A stretch of DNA of 6,671 bases. It comes from DSAR01 sp034437315. GTDB taxonomy: Bacteria; Chloroflexota; Anaerolineae; B4-G1. Under the pieces are notes generated by a model. That model made no database searches and had not been told where the DNA came from. It saw only the letters and a program-made list of their open reading frames with translations. The stretch spans positions 1-6,671 of the forward strand of contig DAOTUC010000297.1 in assembly GCA_034437315.1 (NCBI GenBank). The letters are read 5' to 3'. The translations under genes were made by a program, and so were the position numbers. Shown in pieces: positions 5,436 through 6,671 of this stretch; position 1 is the first letter of the stretch, and each line of letters starts with the position of its first letter.

Positions 5436-6158
5436 TCATTGACATCGGTATATCCCTTCACCGGTGAATTCCCGCGCGCCAGTGTCGACGTAGCCGACCG
5501 ATTTGGCCAGCGCCACACCGGCCTCGTTGCTTTCATTCACGATGTAAATCGGGCGTCGGGATGCGCGGATGACCCACCGGGTGCACGCCGTCAGGACCGC
5601 CCGTCCCCACCCTCGACCCCGCGCCGCCGGCTCGACACGCACGAAGACTTCGGCGAAGTGGGGCGAAATCCAACTGGCGCCCGCCTCGGCGGCGATATCC
5701 CCCTGCGCGCGGATCACGAAACGGGGTGTCACGCCAACGCCCCGTTCTGGCGTGACCAACACGTTCAGTTCCGATGATGCTGATAATCGCAGAAGATCAA
5801 GGTGATAGATGTGATTGATCATCGGTCGCTCAATGTCTATTACTCTCGTCGCTACGTCCCGCAAATCGGGGGTGGTGATCAGATAATAGGGGCGGCCGGG
5901 CGACAACGCCTGGTTCAGGAGGTCGATGGCTACGTCGGCCCTGGGCGTGCGCAAGACCACCGTGGGCGTAAAGAGCCGCTGCCCGGTCTGGTTGACGGCG
6001 ACGAAGCCGTCGGCGCGTTTGTCTTTGTCCTCGTGGACGTAAAGCTCGCTGCGCTCGGCGTCGTGATAAAATGCGTAGTAGACGAACAAGGCATCGGCGG
6101 GCGTAGAGAAATGCAACATTGAGCGCACTTTCAAGCGCCGGCTTTCGATACTGTTCAC
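5436..6158 (-). CDS. GNAT family N-acetyltransferase with an uncharacterised N-terminal region
   Basis: This 240-residue protein has a C-terminal GNAT domain that transfers an acetyl group from acetyl-CoA to an amine. Motif A is at residues 171-189, with the pyrophosphate-binding RxxGxG formed by Arg180, Gly183 and Gly185. Motif B follows around IYIVNESNEAGVALAKSVGY (204-223). Residues 1-150 do not show GNAT motifs; they may be a degenerate first GNAT half as seen in two-domain members, or a substrate domain. I chose the GTG at 6158 because AGGGAGAG lies about 8 nt upstream on the minus strand. An ATG at codon 14 is the alternative. The gene precedes thyX by 19 bp, and translation of the pair may be linked. 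The substrate cannot be inferred. No convincing promoter was found in the 102 bp upstream. Confidence 0.85.
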   Translation of the reverse strand: MNSIESRRLKVRSMLHFSTPADALFVYYAFYHDAERSELYVHEDKDKRADGFVAVNQTGQRLFTPTVVLRTPRADVAIDLLNQALSPGRPYYLITTPDLRDVATRVIDIERPMINHIYHLDLLRLSASSELNVLVTPERGVGVTPRFVIRAQGDIAAEAGASWISPHFAEVFVRVEPAARGRGWGRAVLTACTRWVIRASRRPIYIVNESNEAGVALAKSVGYVDTGAREFTGEGIYRCQ

Positions 6159-6207
6159 TTATTTATCTCTCCCTCTGAATTGAGCTATCCGACACTTTTC
6201 GACTAAG

Positions 6208-6219
6208 CCTCCCGCAGGT
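6208..6219 (+). repeat. Second copy of the 12-mer CCTCCCGCAGGT
   Basis: This 12-mer is identical to 227-238. Here the flanks differ, and the stem is reduced to CCT/AGG around the same CCCGC loop. It lies in the non-coding gap between the GNAT gene and the DUF11 gene, downstream of the probable terminator. Confidence 0.4.
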
Positions 6220-6227
6220 GGAAAACA

Positions 6228-6260
6228 ACGCCAAAACAGCACGGATCGCGGTTTGGGCGT
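6228..6260 (-). terminator. Probable intrinsic terminator after the DUF11 gene
   Basis: Read on the minus strand, ACGCCCAAAC begins directly after the TAG stop, is followed by a 13-nt loop and by GUUUUGGCGU, and pairs at nine of ten positions. The transcript then continues UGUUUUCC, a reasonable U-rich tail. This would separate the DUF11 gene from the GNAT-thyX pair downstream. The mid-stem mismatch and interrupted U-run make it moderate in strength. Confidence 0.5.
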
Positions 6261-6671
6261 CTATTCCTGGCCCGATGGTCCGTGCCGCCTGTAGGGGGTT
6301 GTATATGTCGGGTAATTAGGATGGCGGTATTGCCTCAAGAAGACAGGCAGGAACAACCAAGGTCTCACAACGATCACGCTGACCGCGTGGGAACCGATCA
6401 GGCCCTCCGCCGTGGCGACGTACACCACGTTGGTCAACGGGCCGGTGTAATCGGGCGCGATTGTCACGACGACCGTCTCGCGCCACACGCCGCCGGGGGC
6501 CGTGATGGTGGGTGTCCAGGTCAGCGCGCCGCCGGGCGTCAGGGCTGTCCCCTCGCTCGTCTGGCCCGGCTCGATGTGCAACGGCAAGCGGTCGGTCACG
6601 ACGACCGTGCGCGTTATCCGGCCGGCGTTGGTCACGCCGATCGTATAGGTCAGCGGCGCGCCGGAGGAGAC
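6261..6671 (-). CDS. DUF11-repeat surface protein, C-terminal part (5' end outside window)
   Basis: The frame is open to the window edge at 6671 and encodes 136 residues before the TAG stop, so the N-terminus is missing. The visible N-terminal residues, VSSGAPLTYTIGVTNAGRIT, are the classic opening of a DUF11 immunoglobulin-like repeat. It continues with VVVTDRLP, a GGALTWTPTI segment and VVVTIAPDYTGPLTNVVYV, so one full repeat is present. A hydrophobic WLFLPVFLR motif follows and then a 22-residue polar, Tyr/Pro/Arg-rich tail. In Chloroflexota secreted proteins a similar LPLVLR-like motif often sits at the very C-terminus and may act in sorting or anchoring (recalled from the group, not tested here). 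The protein is likely secreted and adhesive or structural. A GTG at 6635 is not the real start because the domain continues upstream of it. Confidence 0.82.
   Translation of the reverse strand, partial: VSSGAPLTYTIGVTNAGRITRTVVVTDRLPLHIEPGQTSEGTALTPGGALTWTPTITAPGGVWRETVVVTIAPDYTGPLTNVVYVATAEGLIGSHAVSVIVVRPWLFLPVFLRQYRHPNYPTYTTPYRRHGPSGQE

Noticed and set aside
1..6671. CRISPR array, toxin-antitoxin pair, defence island, phage or integrase genes, tRNA or rRNA
   Set aside because: No regularly spaced repeats, no matching protein families and no cloverleaf or rRNA-like stretches were seen.

Overview
The window looks like a chromosomal segment of a bacterium with GC-rich, strongly C/G-ending codons. 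It is most likely from the Chloroflexota (Anaerolineae/Caldilineae side). The lineage is inferred from gene content only. The clues are a secreted lipoprotein combining an immune-inhibitor-A-like peptidase fold with a jelly-roll domain, a DUF11-repeat surface protein whose C-terminus carries an FLPVFLR-type hydrophobic motif, a flavin-dependent thymidylate synthase (ThyX), and an isolated rplS. No phage, plasmid, CRISPR, rRNA or tRNA signature was seen.

Layout. Positions 1-431 hold no convincing gene. There is a 15-bp perfect inverted repeat (13-27 / 98-112), a doubtful minus-strand ORF (59-394), a small hairpin, and a good promoter for rplS. Then a plus-strand block follows: rplS (432-779), a class I glutamine amidotransferase of the gamma-glutamyl-GABA hydrolase (peptidase C26) family (863-1591), and 8 bp later a large lipoprotein (1600-3561). 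A small YtxH-type membrane protein (3568-3813, minus) converges on the lipoprotein. It shares a divergent promoter region with a sugar-phosphate-isomerase-like TIM-barrel protein (3950-4765, plus). The isomerase-like gene in turn converges on a minus-strand pair, a GNAT acetyltransferase (5436-6158) followed 19 bp later by thyX (4778-5416). The window ends in the C-terminal part of a DUF11-type surface protein (6261-6671, minus, 5' end outside), followed by a probable intrinsic terminator (6228-6260).

How the genes fit together. This is mostly housekeeping and cell-envelope material, not one pathway: translation (L19), thymidylate synthesis (ThyX), nitrogen or gamma-glutamyl metabolism (C26 hydrolase), an unknown sugar or polyol conversion, and envelope proteins (lipoprotein, YtxH, DUF11 protein). 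Gene packing is tight: gaps are 6 bp and 12 bp at the convergent ends and 8 bp and 19 bp within the tandem pairs.

No clear undescribed multi-gene system is visible. The most interesting item is that the lipoprotein keeps the metallopeptidase scaffold, but the zinc-binding HEXXH position reads RHFQR, which suggests a pseudo-peptidase. Secondary items are a strong 11-bp perfect hairpin inside the same gene, an operator-like palindrome and three spaced GTTTG repeats in the divergent promoter region, a 12-bp tandem duplication spanning the rplS stop codon, and the inverted repeat at the left edge.
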